Shown in pieces: positions 6,696-15,775 of a DNA stretch of 64,000 nt. Each line of letters starts with the position of its first letter. Within the stretch, counting starts at the first letter, position 1. Origin of the DNA: UBA10103 sp964437185 (GTDB lineage Bacteria > Patescibacteriota > Minisyncoccia > Phycocordibacterales > UBA2100). The position numbers were made by a program, and so were the translations under genes. The notes under the pieces were generated by a model, which searched no databases, had not been told where the DNA came from, and saw only the letters and a program-made list of their open reading frames with translations. The stretch lies in assembly GCA_964437185.1 (NCBI GenBank), contig CAYTFU010000002.1:1-64000 (forward strand), written 5' to 3'.

Positions 6696-8757
6696 AAAGC
6701 ACGGCTTTACAATAAAGAGCGCCTACATCCCTGCTGGCGATCAACCCACCGCCATCGCAGCCCTGGTAAAAGGACTAAAGGAGGGTAAGCGTGATCAAAC
6801 TCTGCTCGGTGTTACAGGCTCTGGAAAGACATTTACCATTGCCAACGTTATTGAGAAAGTGCAGAAACCGACGCTTGTTATCGCGCACAACAAGACACTC
6901 GCTGCGCAGCTTGCTGCTGAGTACAGAGAATTTTTCCCCGATGCCGCCGTCCACTATTTCGTCTCCTACTACGATTACTATCAACCCGAAGCCTATATGC
7001 CCGTTACGGATACGTACATCGAGAAGGAGGCGATGGTCAACGAAGATATTGAGCGACTGCGGCACGCCGCTACTGAAGCGCTTCTCACACGACCCGATGT
7101 GATTGTTGTCGCTTCTGTATCCTGCATTTACGGACTCGGCAGTCCTGATGAATATCAAAAGGTAAATATGAGGCTCACAAAGGGTGAGGTAATGACTCGC
7201 GCAACGCTCACGCGACGACTTATTTCGATGTATTTTGATCGCGTCGCGGGAGATTTATCGCCCGGTACATTTCGCGCACTCGGGGCAAAGGTGGAAGTGA
7301 TGCCCGCGAGCGAGAGAGTCATTTACCGATTTGATCTCGCGGGTGGAAAGATCACGAAAATCGAGGAAATAGATTCGACCACTCGAGAAATTCACAAGAC
7401 ACATGATGCGATGTTCGTTTTCCCCGCAAAGCATTACGTCACACCTAAGGACGTACTGGACGCAGCGCTCGCCGACATCGAGGCGGAACTTGCAGATCGC
7501 CTAAAGGTGCTCAATACAGCAGGCAAAATTCTAGAGGCGGAGCGTCTGAAACGTCGATCGCGACAGGATATTTCTATGATTCGCGAATTTGGATTTTGCA
7601 ACGGAATCGAAAATTACTCGCGGCATTTTGATCGGCGTCAGCCGGGCGAGCCACCGCATACTCTGCTTTCGTACTTTCCAAAGCGTGCGGACGGGACGCC
7701 AGATTTTCTTACGGTGATCGACGAGTCGCACGTTACCGTTTCCCAAATTGGCGCAATGTACGCGGGGGATAGAGCTCGCAAAGATATGTTGATTGAGCAC
7801 GGCTTTCGTTTGCCGAGCGCCGTGGACAACAGGCCGCTTACATTTGCTGAGTTTCAGGAGCGAGTGGGGCAGACGATCTACACGTCGGCGACGCCGGGCA
7901 AATACGAGATGGAGCGCAGTGGTAAGCCTGTTTCGCAAGTGATTCGCCCCACAGGACTTGTCGATCCGCAGATCGAGATTCGTCCGATTGTCAGCGGTCC
8001 CCCAAGGGTGACCCTTACTCCCCGCCCTCAAGGGTTACCCTTGGTGGAATATCCAGGACAAGTGAAAGATTTTATCGCCGAAGCAGAGCAGGTGACCAAG
8101 CGCGGAAGTCGCTCCATGGTAACGGTGCTGACCAAAAAGATGGCCGAAGATCTCGCCGCTTTTCTCACTGAAAAACATGTGAAGGTTCGCTACATCCACA
8201 GCGATGTAAAAACTATCGAAAGAATCGAAATCCTTACCGACTTTAGAAAGGGCGTGTTCGATGTGCTTGTTGGGGTCAATCTTTTGCGTGAGGGATTGGA
8301 TCTTCCCGAGGTCGAACTCGTCGCAATTCTTGATGCTGATAAAGAAGGCTTTCTCCGTAGCGAAACATCCCTTATCCAGACAATAGGTCGCGCCGCGCGT
8401 AATGTGCTGGGAAGGGTAATCCTCTACGCGGACGTAATGACAGGCTCACTCGAGAGGGCGATAGGTGAGACCAACAGGCGTCGCGCGATTCAGGAAGCGT
8501 ACAACAAAGCGCACGGAATAACCCCGCAAACTATACAAAAACGCATTCACGACATCGTCGGCGATATTGAACGCGCTCGCACGCGTGCCGTAGGAGAGCT
8601 TGCTGAGCTGGATACGGCCGCGTACAAAGGTGATGTAAAAAAGCTCATTAAGGACAAGCGCAAGCAAATGCACGACGCCGCCGACAATCTCGATTTCGAA
8701 ACGGCAGCGCTTTTGCGAGACGAAATCCGAAAATTGGAGGAGAAGTCCAAAAAATAG
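6688..8757 (+). CDS. uvrB: Excinuclease ABC subunit B
   Basis: 689 residues, the damage-verifying helicase-like subunit of nucleotide excision repair. Walker A is GVTGSGKTFT (about residues 41-50). The beta-hairpin region YYDYYQPEAYMP, the DEAH-like VIDESHVT, helicase motifs QTIGRAARN, and the C-terminal UVR domain (KRKQMHDAADNLDFETAALLRDEI) are all present. Compared with the family there is an extra ~19-residue segment at about residues 435-455, coded by a near-perfect palindrome (see separate entry). The ATG overlaps the stop of an orphan ORF that repeats this gene's 5' end. It is followed by murB, which has its own promoter inside the 3' tail. Confidence 0.96.
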   Translation: MSRKHGFTIKSAYIPAGDQPTAIAALVKGLKEGKRDQTLLGVTGSGKTFTIANVIEKVQKPTLVIAHNKTLAAQLAAEYREFFPDAAVHYFVSYYDYYQPEAYMPVTDTYIEKEAMVNEDIERLRHAATEALLTRPDVIVVASVSCIYGLGSPDEYQKVNMRLTKGEVMTRATLTRRLISMYFDRVAGDLSPGTFRALGAKVEVMPASERVIYRFDLAGGKITKIEEIDSTTREIHKTHDAMFVFPAKHYVTPKDVLDAALADIEAELADRLKVLNTAGKILEAERLKRRSRQDISMIREFGFCNGIENYSRHFDRRQPGEPPHTLLSYFPKRADGTPDFLTVIDESHVTVSQIGAMYAGDRARKDMLIEHGFRLPSAVDNRPLTFAEFQERVGQTIYTSATPGKYEMERSGKPVSQVIRPTGLVDPQIEIRPIVSGPPRVTLTPRPQGLPLVEYPGQVKDFIAEAEQVTKRGSRSMVTVLTKKMAEDLAAFLTEKHVKVRYIHSDVKTIERIEILTDFRKGVFDVLVGVNLLREGLDLPEVELVAILDADKEGFLRSETSLIQTIGRAARNVLGRVILYADVMTGSLERAIGETNRRRAIQEAYNKAHGITPQTIQKRIHDIVGDIERARTRAVGELAELDTAAYKGDVKKLIKDKRKQMHDAADNLDFETAALLRDEIRKLEEKSKK
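8002..8044 (+). repeat. Palindromic in-frame insertion inside uvrB
   Basis: Arms CCAAGGGTGACCCTT (8002-8016) and AAGGGTTACCCTTGG (8030-8044) are inverted repeats with one mismatch (a G-U pair in RNA), separated by a 13-nt C-rich spacer. Each arm is itself close to a palindrome (AAGGGTNACCCTT). It adds about 19 residues between IRPIV and QVKDF, where UvrB proteins normally have only two to four. The frame is preserved. Confidence 0.8.
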
Positions 8758-8774
8758 TGCGGTATAGTGATGTG

Positions 8775-9695
8775 ATGATCGAAGTTAAAACATCTGTTCC
8801 GTTAGCCCCTCTTACCACATTCCAGATTGGGGGTTTTGCCCGGCATTACGTCGACGTAACGACTGAGGACGACATACGACACGCTATAGATTGGGCGCAC
8901 GAGCGTGGTCTTCGCTGCTCGATCCTCGCAGGAGGGAGCAATGTCCTCGTACCGGATAGTGGTTATGAGGGCTTGATCATTCACGTTACGGGAGGATGTT
9001 TTTCTTTTGCGGGCCTAGAGCTCGCTGCTGATGCGGGATGTAATTTGTTTGATCTCATCAAGGAGGCGGGGAGGCGAGGGCTTGGCGGGTGGGAAAAGCT
9101 CGCGGGTATTCCTGGTACGATCGGTGGCGCGGTGCGTGGCAATGCTGGCGCGTTTGGTTCTGAAATAAAGGATTTCGTGCACTCTGTGCGGGCCGTCAAT
9201 ATGAACACGGGTTCGACGAGGACGTTTAGCAACACTGAGTGCGGGTTTCAGTATCGCGACAGCGTTTTTAAACAACACCCGAAGTGGATTGTAATGCGCA
9301 TCGCTGTTCATTTGCGGAAGATTTCCCCGGAGGAGAGTGCTCGAGTAGCCGAAGAGACTCTTGCGGAGCGCGAGCGGAGGCACCTTCAAAATGTTCGTGC
9401 CGCCGGTTCTTTCTTTATGAATCCCATCGCATCTTCAGAAATAGTCAATTTATTTGAATCGGAAAAAGGCGTAAAATCGCGAGAGAGCCGAGTCCCCGCG
9501 GGTTGGCTCATAGAAAAGGCGGGGATGAAAGGGGCGACGGCGGGAGGGGCTATTTCTTCGCTCCAGCACCCCAATTACATTGTAAACAGGCAAAATGCCA
9601 CTTCCGAAGACGTGCGCCAGCTCGCTGCACGCATCAAAATTGCCGTAATGTCGCAATTTGGCGTTCCTCTTCGTGAAGAGGCCGCAATATTGTAG
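8775..9695 (+). CDS. murB: UDP-N-acetylenolpyruvoylglucosamine reductase
   Basis: 306 residues from ATG 8775, chosen because TATAGT (8763-8768) ends 6 nt before it. MurB reduces the enolpyruvyl group of UDP-GlcNAc-enolpyruvate with NADPH/FAD, the second committed step of peptidoglycan precursor synthesis. FAD-domain signatures are present: RCSILAGGSNVLVPD, LAGIPGTIGGAVRGNAGAFG and ECGFQYRDSVFK, plus the catalytic Ser region AAGSFFMNP and the terminal HPNYIVNRQNATSEDV. It belongs to the short type. It is embedded between uvrB and uvrA; ddl, mltG and vanY in this window serve the same wall. Confidence 0.95.
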   Translation: MIEVKTSVPLAPLTTFQIGGFARHYVDVTTEDDIRHAIDWAHERGLRCSILAGGSNVLVPDSGYEGLIIHVTGGCFSFAGLELAADAGCNLFDLIKEAGRRGLGGWEKLAGIPGTIGGAVRGNAGAFGSEIKDFVHSVRAVNMNTGSTRTFSNTECGFQYRDSVFKQHPKWIVMRIAVHLRKISPEESARVAEETLAERERRHLQNVRAAGSFFMNPIASSEIVNLFESEKGVKSRESRVPAGWLIEKAGMKGATAGGAISSLQHPNYIVNRQNATSEDVRQLAARIKIAVMSQFGVPLREEAAIL

Positions 9696-9749
9696 GTATG
9701 CTATAGTGCCCGTTACCAACCCCTAGCGTAGAGCGGGGGTCGGAACTGT

Positions 9750-12422
9750 ATGGCAGACACAAAAAAGCACTCACAAGAGCGAGATCTCCCGAATCAGGCG
9801 GGATCCATCGTTGTTAAGGGCGCGAGGACTCACAACCTCAAAAATGTGAGCGTCGAGATACCACGCAACAAAATGGTGGTGTTTACCGGCCTTTCGGGTT
9901 CAGGCAAGTCTTCACTCGCGTTTGATACCATTTTTGCAGAAGGGCAGCGAAAGTACGTAGAATCGCTCTCCGCGTATGCTCGGCAGTTTTTGCGCCAAAT
10001 GCAAAAACCTGATGTTGATGAAATTACTGGTCTTTCGCCCGCGATTTCTATCGATCAGAAATCTAGATCAAACAACCCGCGTTCGACCGTCGCGACGATT
10101 ACAGAAATTTATGACTATCTTCGCGTATTGTACGCGCGCGTGGGCAAGCCTCACTGCACCGTGTGCGGTAGAGAGGTGCGAAAACACTCAAACGAAGAAA
10201 TTCTGGAAGCGGTACTCGAAATTGTTCGGGCAACTGCGGCAAGGCAAGGCCTTGCCACAAAGGACAAGCTCACGGGCGGTGTATCTACCGATAAAATTCG
10301 TATCTCGTCGCCCGTAGTGGTGGGCAGAAAGGGCGAGTACTATCAGTTGCTTTACGACATGCTCAACAAAGGCTTCGAGAAAGCAATTATCGATGGCAAA
10401 GAGTCGTCGTTACGTGAGCGCATAGAACTCAAAAAGCATTCCAAACACGATATTGATATTGTCGTGGACGAAATTTTTGTTTCCGAATTCTCCGACGATC
10501 CAAAAGCGGCGCGCGAGCGCGCGAGCGAGGCCATCGAACGAGCGCTCTCAGAATCGGAAGGCCTCGTGCGGATCACCGATGCGTCGGGAGAAAGTCGCAT
10601 CGTCTCAGCCAAATTTATGTGCCCGTACGATGGGTTTTCCTTTCCCGAAATTGAACCGCGGCTATTTTCATTCAACTCTCCTTACGGTGCCTGCCCTGAG
10701 TGCAAGGGGCTCGGCTCGAAGTATTTTTTTGGAGACGAGCCGTGCGATGTATGCGCGGGCGCGCGCTTACGCCCCGAGGCGCTCAACGTGTTCCTTGGCG
10801 GTATAAAGGGGGAGCCGGGTGCAGGCCCTGTGACGGGCATGAATATCGTGCGTCTTGCATCGCTCTCGATCGCTGATGCGCAGGAATTTTTTGACTCGCT
10901 CAAACTCTCGAAAAAAGAGCAAGAGATTTCGAAGGTCGTTATCAAAGAAATTACGAGCCGACTTCAGTTTATGCTCAACGTGGGAATCGAGTACCTCACG
11001 CTTGATCGAAAGGCCAACACACTTTCGGGCGGCGAGGCGCAGCGCATACGTCTTGCGTCGCAGCTGGGGAGCGGACTCGTCGGCGCGCTCTATGTGCTCG
11101 ATGAGCCGACGATTGGTCTCCACCAGCGCGACAACGACAAGCTCATCAAAACATTGCAACGTCTGCGTGATTTGGGAAATACTGTGTTGGTCGTCGAACA
11201 CGATGAGGACACCATCTTTGCGTCGGATTACATCGTCGATCTAGGCCCCGGGGCGGGAGTGCATGGCGGAGAGGTGGTGGTTTCAGGATGGCTAGAGGAT
11301 CTCCTCACCGCGAAGAGCAACAAGTCGCAATCACGCACTCTTGGTTACTTGCGCGAGGAAAATAGCGTAGAAATGCCGGAGAAAAGACGCTCTGCGGATA
11401 GGGGAAAGATAAAGGTACGCGGAGCAAATAAATTTAGTATAAAAAATCTGAACGTCGACATACCGCTTTCAAAGTTTGTCGTTGTTTCGGGAGTTTCAGG
11501 ATCCGGCAAATCAACATTTCTGTACGAAATCCTTCACCGAAATTTGCAGGCGCGTTTCGACAAGCGATACCGCACTGCAAAGATTTACAACTGCAAAGAG
11601 TTTAGCGGCACGGAGTACCTCGGACGCTCGATTCTCATTGATCAATCACCGATTGGGCGCACGCCTCGCTCCAATCCTGCCACGTACACGGGTGCGTGGA
11701 CGCACGTGCGCGACATGTTTGCGCTCTCAGAGGAGTCTCGCGCTCGCGGTTGGGGACCGGGCAGATTTTCTTTCAACGTAAAAGGCGGTCGGTGCGAGTC
11801 GTGCCAGGGCAATGGCCTCGTCGCAGTCGAAATGCACTTCCTTCCGACTGTGTACGTGACATGCGATGTGTGCAATGGCAAGAGATTTACGAAAGAGACT
11901 CTTGAAGTCAAGTATAAACGCAAAAGCATTCACGACGTGCTCTCAATGACCGTCGAAGAAGCGCACAAATTTTTCGAAGACATTCCCGCCATCGCGGATC
12001 GTATGCAGAGTCTCATAGATGTCGGGCTTGGGTACTTGGAGCTCGGTCAGAGCGCCACAACGCTTTCGGGCGGCGAGGCACAGCGCGTAAAAATCGCTTC
12101 AGAGCTGTACCGCCCGCTCATCACGAAGAGTATCTACCTTCTTGATGAGCCTACCGTGGGACTTCACTACGACGACGTTGCGAAGCTTATCGACATTCTC
12201 CAGAAACTCGTCGAAAGAGGGAATACGGTGATTGCGATTGAGCACAATCTCGACGTCTTAAAGTGCGCCGACTACATCATCGACATGGGGCCGGAAGGAG
12301 GGACAGGTGGCGGCAAAATCGTTGCGCAAGGGACTCCGGAAGAGGTCTCAAAAACGGATGGATCGCATACGGGGTATTACCTGAAGCGTGTATTAAGAAA
12401 GAAAAAACCCGACCACAAGTAG
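9750..12422 (+). CDS. uvrA: Excinuclease ABC subunit A
   Basis: 890 residues, the damage-scanning ATPase dimer of nucleotide excision repair. It has two ABC modules, each with Walker A (FTGLSGSGKSSL; GVSGSGKSTF), ABC signatures (LSGGEAQRIRLA; LSGGEAQRVKIA) and Walker B, plus zinc-binding Cys clusters (CTVCGR; CPECKGLGS...CDVC; CESCQGNG...CDVC). A TATAGT box (9702-9707) gives a leader of about 36 nt holding a small GC hairpin near 9720-9740. A loop of some 20 extra residues, with a perfect 14-bp DNA palindrome (10243-10256), lies just before SPVVVGRKGEY. The 3' end overlaps the terminator of the convergent carAB operon. Confidence 0.96.
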   Translation: MADTKKHSQERDLPNQAGSIVVKGARTHNLKNVSVEIPRNKMVVFTGLSGSGKSSLAFDTIFAEGQRKYVESLSAYARQFLRQMQKPDVDEITGLSPAISIDQKSRSNNPRSTVATITEIYDYLRVLYARVGKPHCTVCGREVRKHSNEEILEAVLEIVRATAARQGLATKDKLTGGVSTDKIRISSPVVVGRKGEYYQLLYDMLNKGFEKAIIDGKESSLRERIELKKHSKHDIDIVVDEIFVSEFSDDPKAARERASEAIERALSESEGLVRITDASGESRIVSAKFMCPYDGFSFPEIEPRLFSFNSPYGACPECKGLGSKYFFGDEPCDVCAGARLRPEALNVFLGGIKGEPGAGPVTGMNIVRLASLSIADAQEFFDSLKLSKKEQEISKVVIKEITSRLQFMLNVGIEYLTLDRKANTLSGGEAQRIRLASQLGSGLVGALYVLDEPTIGLHQRDNDKLIKTLQRLRDLGNTVLVVEHDEDTIFASDYIVDLGPGAGVHGGEVVVSGWLEDLLTAKSNKSQSRTLGYLREENSVEMPEKRRSADRGKIKVRGANKFSIKNLNVDIPLSKFVVVSGVSGSGKSTFLYEILHRNLQARFDKRYRTAKIYNCKEFSGTEYLGRSILIDQSPIGRTPRSNPATYTGAWTHVRDMFALSEESRARGWGPGRFSFNVKGGRCESCQGNGLVAVEMHFLPTVYVTCDVCNGKRFTKETLEVKYKRKSIHDVLSMTVEEAHKFFEDIPAIADRMQSLIDVGLGYLELGQSATTLSGGEAQRVKIASELYRPLITKSIYLLDEPTVGLHYDDVAKLIDILQKLVERGNTVIAIEHNLDVLKCADYIIDMGPEGGTGGGKIVAQGTPEEVSKTDGSHTGYYLKRVLRKKKPDHK

Positions 12423-12433
12423 AAGTGGTCGGG
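12402..12433 (-). terminator. Rho-independent terminator of the carAB operon (overlaps the uvrA 3' end)
   Basis: On the minus strand a perfect 9-bp stem CCCGACCAC/GTGGTCGGG with an 8-nt loop is followed by TTTTTT. It lies about 140 bp beyond the carB stop and inside the last codons of the convergent uvrA, so the two operons end against each other. The 140 bp in between (12434-12571) hold no ORF I can support. Confidence 0.85.
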
Positions 12434-12571
12434 GTCCGAATAGGTTTACAAGAGCCCTTAGGTAAGGGTCCCGCGTTACGTGGATTCCTCGCTCGCTCCG
12501 GTGAGGAAAAAAACGGGGGCCATCCACGCCAAGCGTCCGGATCAACACTGTGCATCAAACACGCCTCCGCG

Positions 12572-15500
12572 TCAATCTCTGTATTCCTCCCACGATTTAG
12601 CCTTAAGTCCATTGCCCTGATGTTCGTGCAGCGCGAGTATGAACGCCTCAGCGAGCTGACGGTTTGTGATGAGGGGAATGTTCATATCCACTGCTTTGCG
12701 ACGGATTGTGAATCCGTCGGTGTTCTCTCCTGCCGACGGGCGAGTCGGAATGTTGATGATGAGATCGAGCGTTCCGCTCGTGATAAGCCCCAGGACCCCC
12801 GGTTCCTTCTGCGTGCTAATTTTGTATACCTTTTGACACGCTATGCCGTGCGAGGAAAGAAAGTCCGCGGTATCCTCGGTGGCATACAGCGTAAAATTCA
12901 TTTCGGACAAAAGCCGGATTTCCGGCAAAAGCTTCACCTTGTTTTCATCTTTGCCGAGCGATACCAAAATATTCTTCTTCGGCAGACAAAATCCTGCGGC
13001 CATCATGGATTTAAGGAGCGCTTCCGCATACGAATCGCCGAAACATGCCACTTCACCCGTCGAGGCCATTTCGACATTTGTGCGCGGATCGGCTCCCTTA
13101 ATGCGACTGTACGAAAATTGCGGCGATTTCACGGCAACAAACTCAAGTCCGAGAGTCAGGTATACTCCGGAAATGTCTTTCCCGAGCATGGCGAGGATTG
13201 CTTTTTCTATAAAGTTGTTGCCCGTCACTTTGGAAACGAAGGGGAAGCTGCGAGACGCGCGGACATTGCACTCTATGACCTGAAGTTTATTGTCCTTGGC
13301 TATAAACTGAATATTGAAGGGGCCGGTAATCCTCAGGGCCGCGACGATGGATTTGGTGATGAGTTTCGCACGACGAATTGTCTCAAGGTATGTGCGCTGC
13401 GGGGGGAGAACGATCGTCGCGTCGCCAGAGTGCGTCCCGGCATTTTCTACGTGCTCCGATATCGCATACATTTCGAGCTTTCCGCGCGCCGCGACTCCGT
13501 CGATTTCGATCTCACGTGCATTCTCGATAAACTTGGATATGACGACAGGATGGTCCGTCGAAACATCCGCCGCTCGTTTGAGAAATTGTCGAAGATCGGT
13601 TTCATCGTACGCCACCTTCATAGCCGCGCCCGAAAGCACGTACGACGGACGCACGAGCACGGGATAGCCCAAGTGTTCAGCCTCCTTGGCTGCGTCGTCC
13701 GGCGAGCGTACTTCAGACCACGCCGGCTGGTCTATGTGCAGGGTGTCGAGTAGCTTTGAAAATGCGTGACGGTCTTCGGCGCGATCAATGTCTGTAGGAC
13801 TGGTTCCAAGTATCTTAACTCCCTTTTTGTGCAATTTGAGCGCCAAATTGTTGGGTATCTGACCACCGGTTGAAACAATAACTCCCTGTGGCTTTTCAAA
13901 CTCCACGATATCTAGAATTCGCTCAAGAGACATTTCGTCAAAATAAAGCCTGTCAGACGAGTCGTAATCGGTGGAAACGGTCTCAGGATTGGAGTTGATC
14001 ATGATGGTATTGAAGCGCTCCTTTTTGAGTGTCTTCAACGCTTGTACGCACGACCAGTCGAACTCTACAGATGAGCCGATAGCGTATGGGCCGCTTCCGA
14101 TAACCGCGACTTGTTTTTTGCCGCGTGCAATGTCGTGTTCGCTGCCGTGGTACGTGAGATAAAGATAGTTGGTCTGCGCTGGAAATTCACCGGCAAGCGT
14201 GTCAATTTGTTTGATCCACGGGCGAATGCTGAGCTTATGGCGCACCTTCCGTATCTCAAATTCGGTGCTCCCCCTGATAAGCGCGATTTGCGCGTCCGAA
14301 AAACCCGCGCGTTTTGCGCGAAGAAGAAGCGAGGAGTTAAGCTTCGCCATGCGAAGTTCCTTCTCGAGCACAATAATATTGCGCATCTTTCCCAAAAACC
14401 ACAGATCAATTTTAGACAGATCGTGTATCGCCTTATCCGTCGCGCCTTTGCGCATTGCCTGCGCAAGCGCAAAAATGCGCTTGGTCGTGGGGTTTTCCAC
14501 TTCGTGTAGCGGGTCCGCCACGTCAAAATCGGAATTTTTTTGCGAGGTAAAGCCGAGCGCGCCGATATTCAGCATGCGTATCGCTTTTTGAAGCACCTCC
14601 TCAAATGAACGGCCAATCGCCATGACCTCGCCGACACTTTTCATTTCTGTCCCGATGCGCGCGGCGGCGTTTTCGAATTTTGTGAGATCCCATCGCGGCA
14701 TCTTGAGAACAACGTAGTCGAGCGCGGGCTCGAAACAAGCGGTTGTCTTTCCCGTCACGGAATTTTTGAGATCCGTAAGTGCGTAACCGAGCGCAAGCTT
14801 TGCGGCAACGAAAGCAAGTGGGTAGCCGGTCGCTTTGGAAGCGAGAGCGGATGATCGCGACAAACGCGCGTTGACCTCAATAACTCGGTAATCGCTCGTT
14901 TCGGGATTGAGCGCGTACTGGATGTTGCATTCACCGACAATTCCAAGGTGGCGAATCGTGCGGATCGCTACTTCGCGGAGGTTGTGATACTCGGCATTCG
15001 AGAGCGTTTGTGAGGGCGCAATAACAATCGACTCGCCCGTGTGAATTCCCATGGGATCTATATTTTCCATGTTGCAGACCGTGATGCAGTTGTCGAATCG
15101 GTCACGGACAACTTCGTATTCGACCTCCTTCCATCCGCCGAGGTATTCCTCGATCAAGATCTGTGATGTCGAGCGAAACGCTTCTTGCAGGCGCTCTGCA
15201 AGCTCTTCGGCAGAATGAACTTTGCCCGATCCCTCTCCTCCGAGAGCAAATCCCGCGCGCATCATGACGGGATAGCCGATGTCCGAAGCGGCCTTGAGTG
15301 CATCGTCGATATTTTGAACCGCTTTGCTGCGCGCAGTTCTTACTCCTATCTCATCTAGTCTGCGCACAAAGAGATCCCGATCCTCGGTGTCTCTAATTGT
15401 GGAGACGGGCGTTCCGAGGACCTTCACATTGTATTTTTTTAAAATGCCGCTCTGCTCAAGCAAAAGGCCGAGATTGAGCGCCGTTTGTCCGCCGAAAGAA

Positions 15501-15775
15501 AGGAGAATACCGTCAGGTTTTTCTTTTCGTATAACCTCTTCAGCAAAGTGCTCTGTAAGCGGGAGAAAATATACCGTATCAGCTTCGCCTTGGTCGGTTT
15601 GCACTGTCGCAATGTTGGGATTAATGAGAATCACCCGCACGCCTTCTTCTTTAAGCGCCTTAATCGCCTGAGAGCCAGAATAATCAAACTCGCCCGCCTG
15701 CCCAATTTTGAGTCCTCCAGAGCCGAGGAGAAGAACCTTTTTGGGCATAATATTTTTTTGGGAGCGCGCGGTCAT
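12572..15775 (-). CDS. carB: Carbamoyl-phosphate synthase large subunit
   Basis: 1067 residues, full length. It makes carbamoyl phosphate from ammonia (channelled from CarA), bicarbonate and two ATP, feeding pyrimidine and arginine synthesis. Two tandem ATP-grasp halves are visible: N-half VLLLGSGGLKIGQAGEFDYSG and C-half VAVIGSGPYAIGSSVEFDWS, with EVNARLSRSSALASKATGYP and ECNVRASRSFPFVSKVTG as matching motifs. A C-terminal MGS-like regulatory domain follows (about residue 940 onward). The ATG overlaps the carA stop (ATGA), so the two are translationally coupled; an in-frame ATG nine codons later (15748) is an alternative start. No other pyrimidine gene is near. Confidence 0.95.
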   Translation of the reverse strand: MTARSQKNIMPKKVLLLGSGGLKIGQAGEFDYSGSQAIKALKEEGVRVILINPNIATVQTDQGEADTVYFLPLTEHFAEEVIRKEKPDGILLSFGGQTALNLGLLLEQSGILKKYNVKVLGTPVSTIRDTEDRDLFVRRLDEIGVRTARSKAVQNIDDALKAASDIGYPVMMRAGFALGGEGSGKVHSAEELAERLQEAFRSTSQILIEEYLGGWKEVEYEVVRDRFDNCITVCNMENIDPMGIHTGESIVIAPSQTLSNAEYHNLREVAIRTIRHLGIVGECNIQYALNPETSDYRVIEVNARLSRSSALASKATGYPLAFVAAKLALGYALTDLKNSVTGKTTACFEPALDYVVLKMPRWDLTKFENAAARIGTEMKSVGEVMAIGRSFEEVLQKAIRMLNIGALGFTSQKNSDFDVADPLHEVENPTTKRIFALAQAMRKGATDKAIHDLSKIDLWFLGKMRNIIVLEKELRMAKLNSSLLLRAKRAGFSDAQIALIRGSTEFEIRKVRHKLSIRPWIKQIDTLAGEFPAQTNYLYLTYHGSEHDIARGKKQVAVIGSGPYAIGSSVEFDWSCVQALKTLKKERFNTIMINSNPETVSTDYDSSDRLYFDEMSLERILDIVEFEKPQGVIVSTGGQIPNNLALKLHKKGVKILGTSPTDIDRAEDRHAFSKLLDTLHIDQPAWSEVRSPDDAAKEAEHLGYPVLVRPSYVLSGAAMKVAYDETDLRQFLKRAADVSTDHPVVISKFIENAREIEIDGVAARGKLEMYAISEHVENAGTHSGDATIVLPPQRTYLETIRRAKLITKSIVAALRITGPFNIQFIAKDNKLQVIECNVRASRSFPFVSKVTGNNFIEKAILAMLGKDISGVYLTLGLEFVAVKSPQFSYSRIKGADPRTNVEMASTGEVACFGDSYAEALLKSMMAAGFCLPKKNILVSLGKDENKVKLLPEIRLLSEMNFTLYATEDTADFLSSHGIACQKVYKISTQKEPGVLGLITSGTLDLIINIPTRPSAGENTDGFTIRRKAVDMNIPLITNRQLAEAFILALHEHQGNGLKAKSWEEYRD

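Noticed and set aside
12263..13753. Open frame of 496 codons on the plus strand opposite carB
   Set aside because: It is antisense to the well-conserved carB, shows no recognisable domain, and is explained by the codon pattern of carB.
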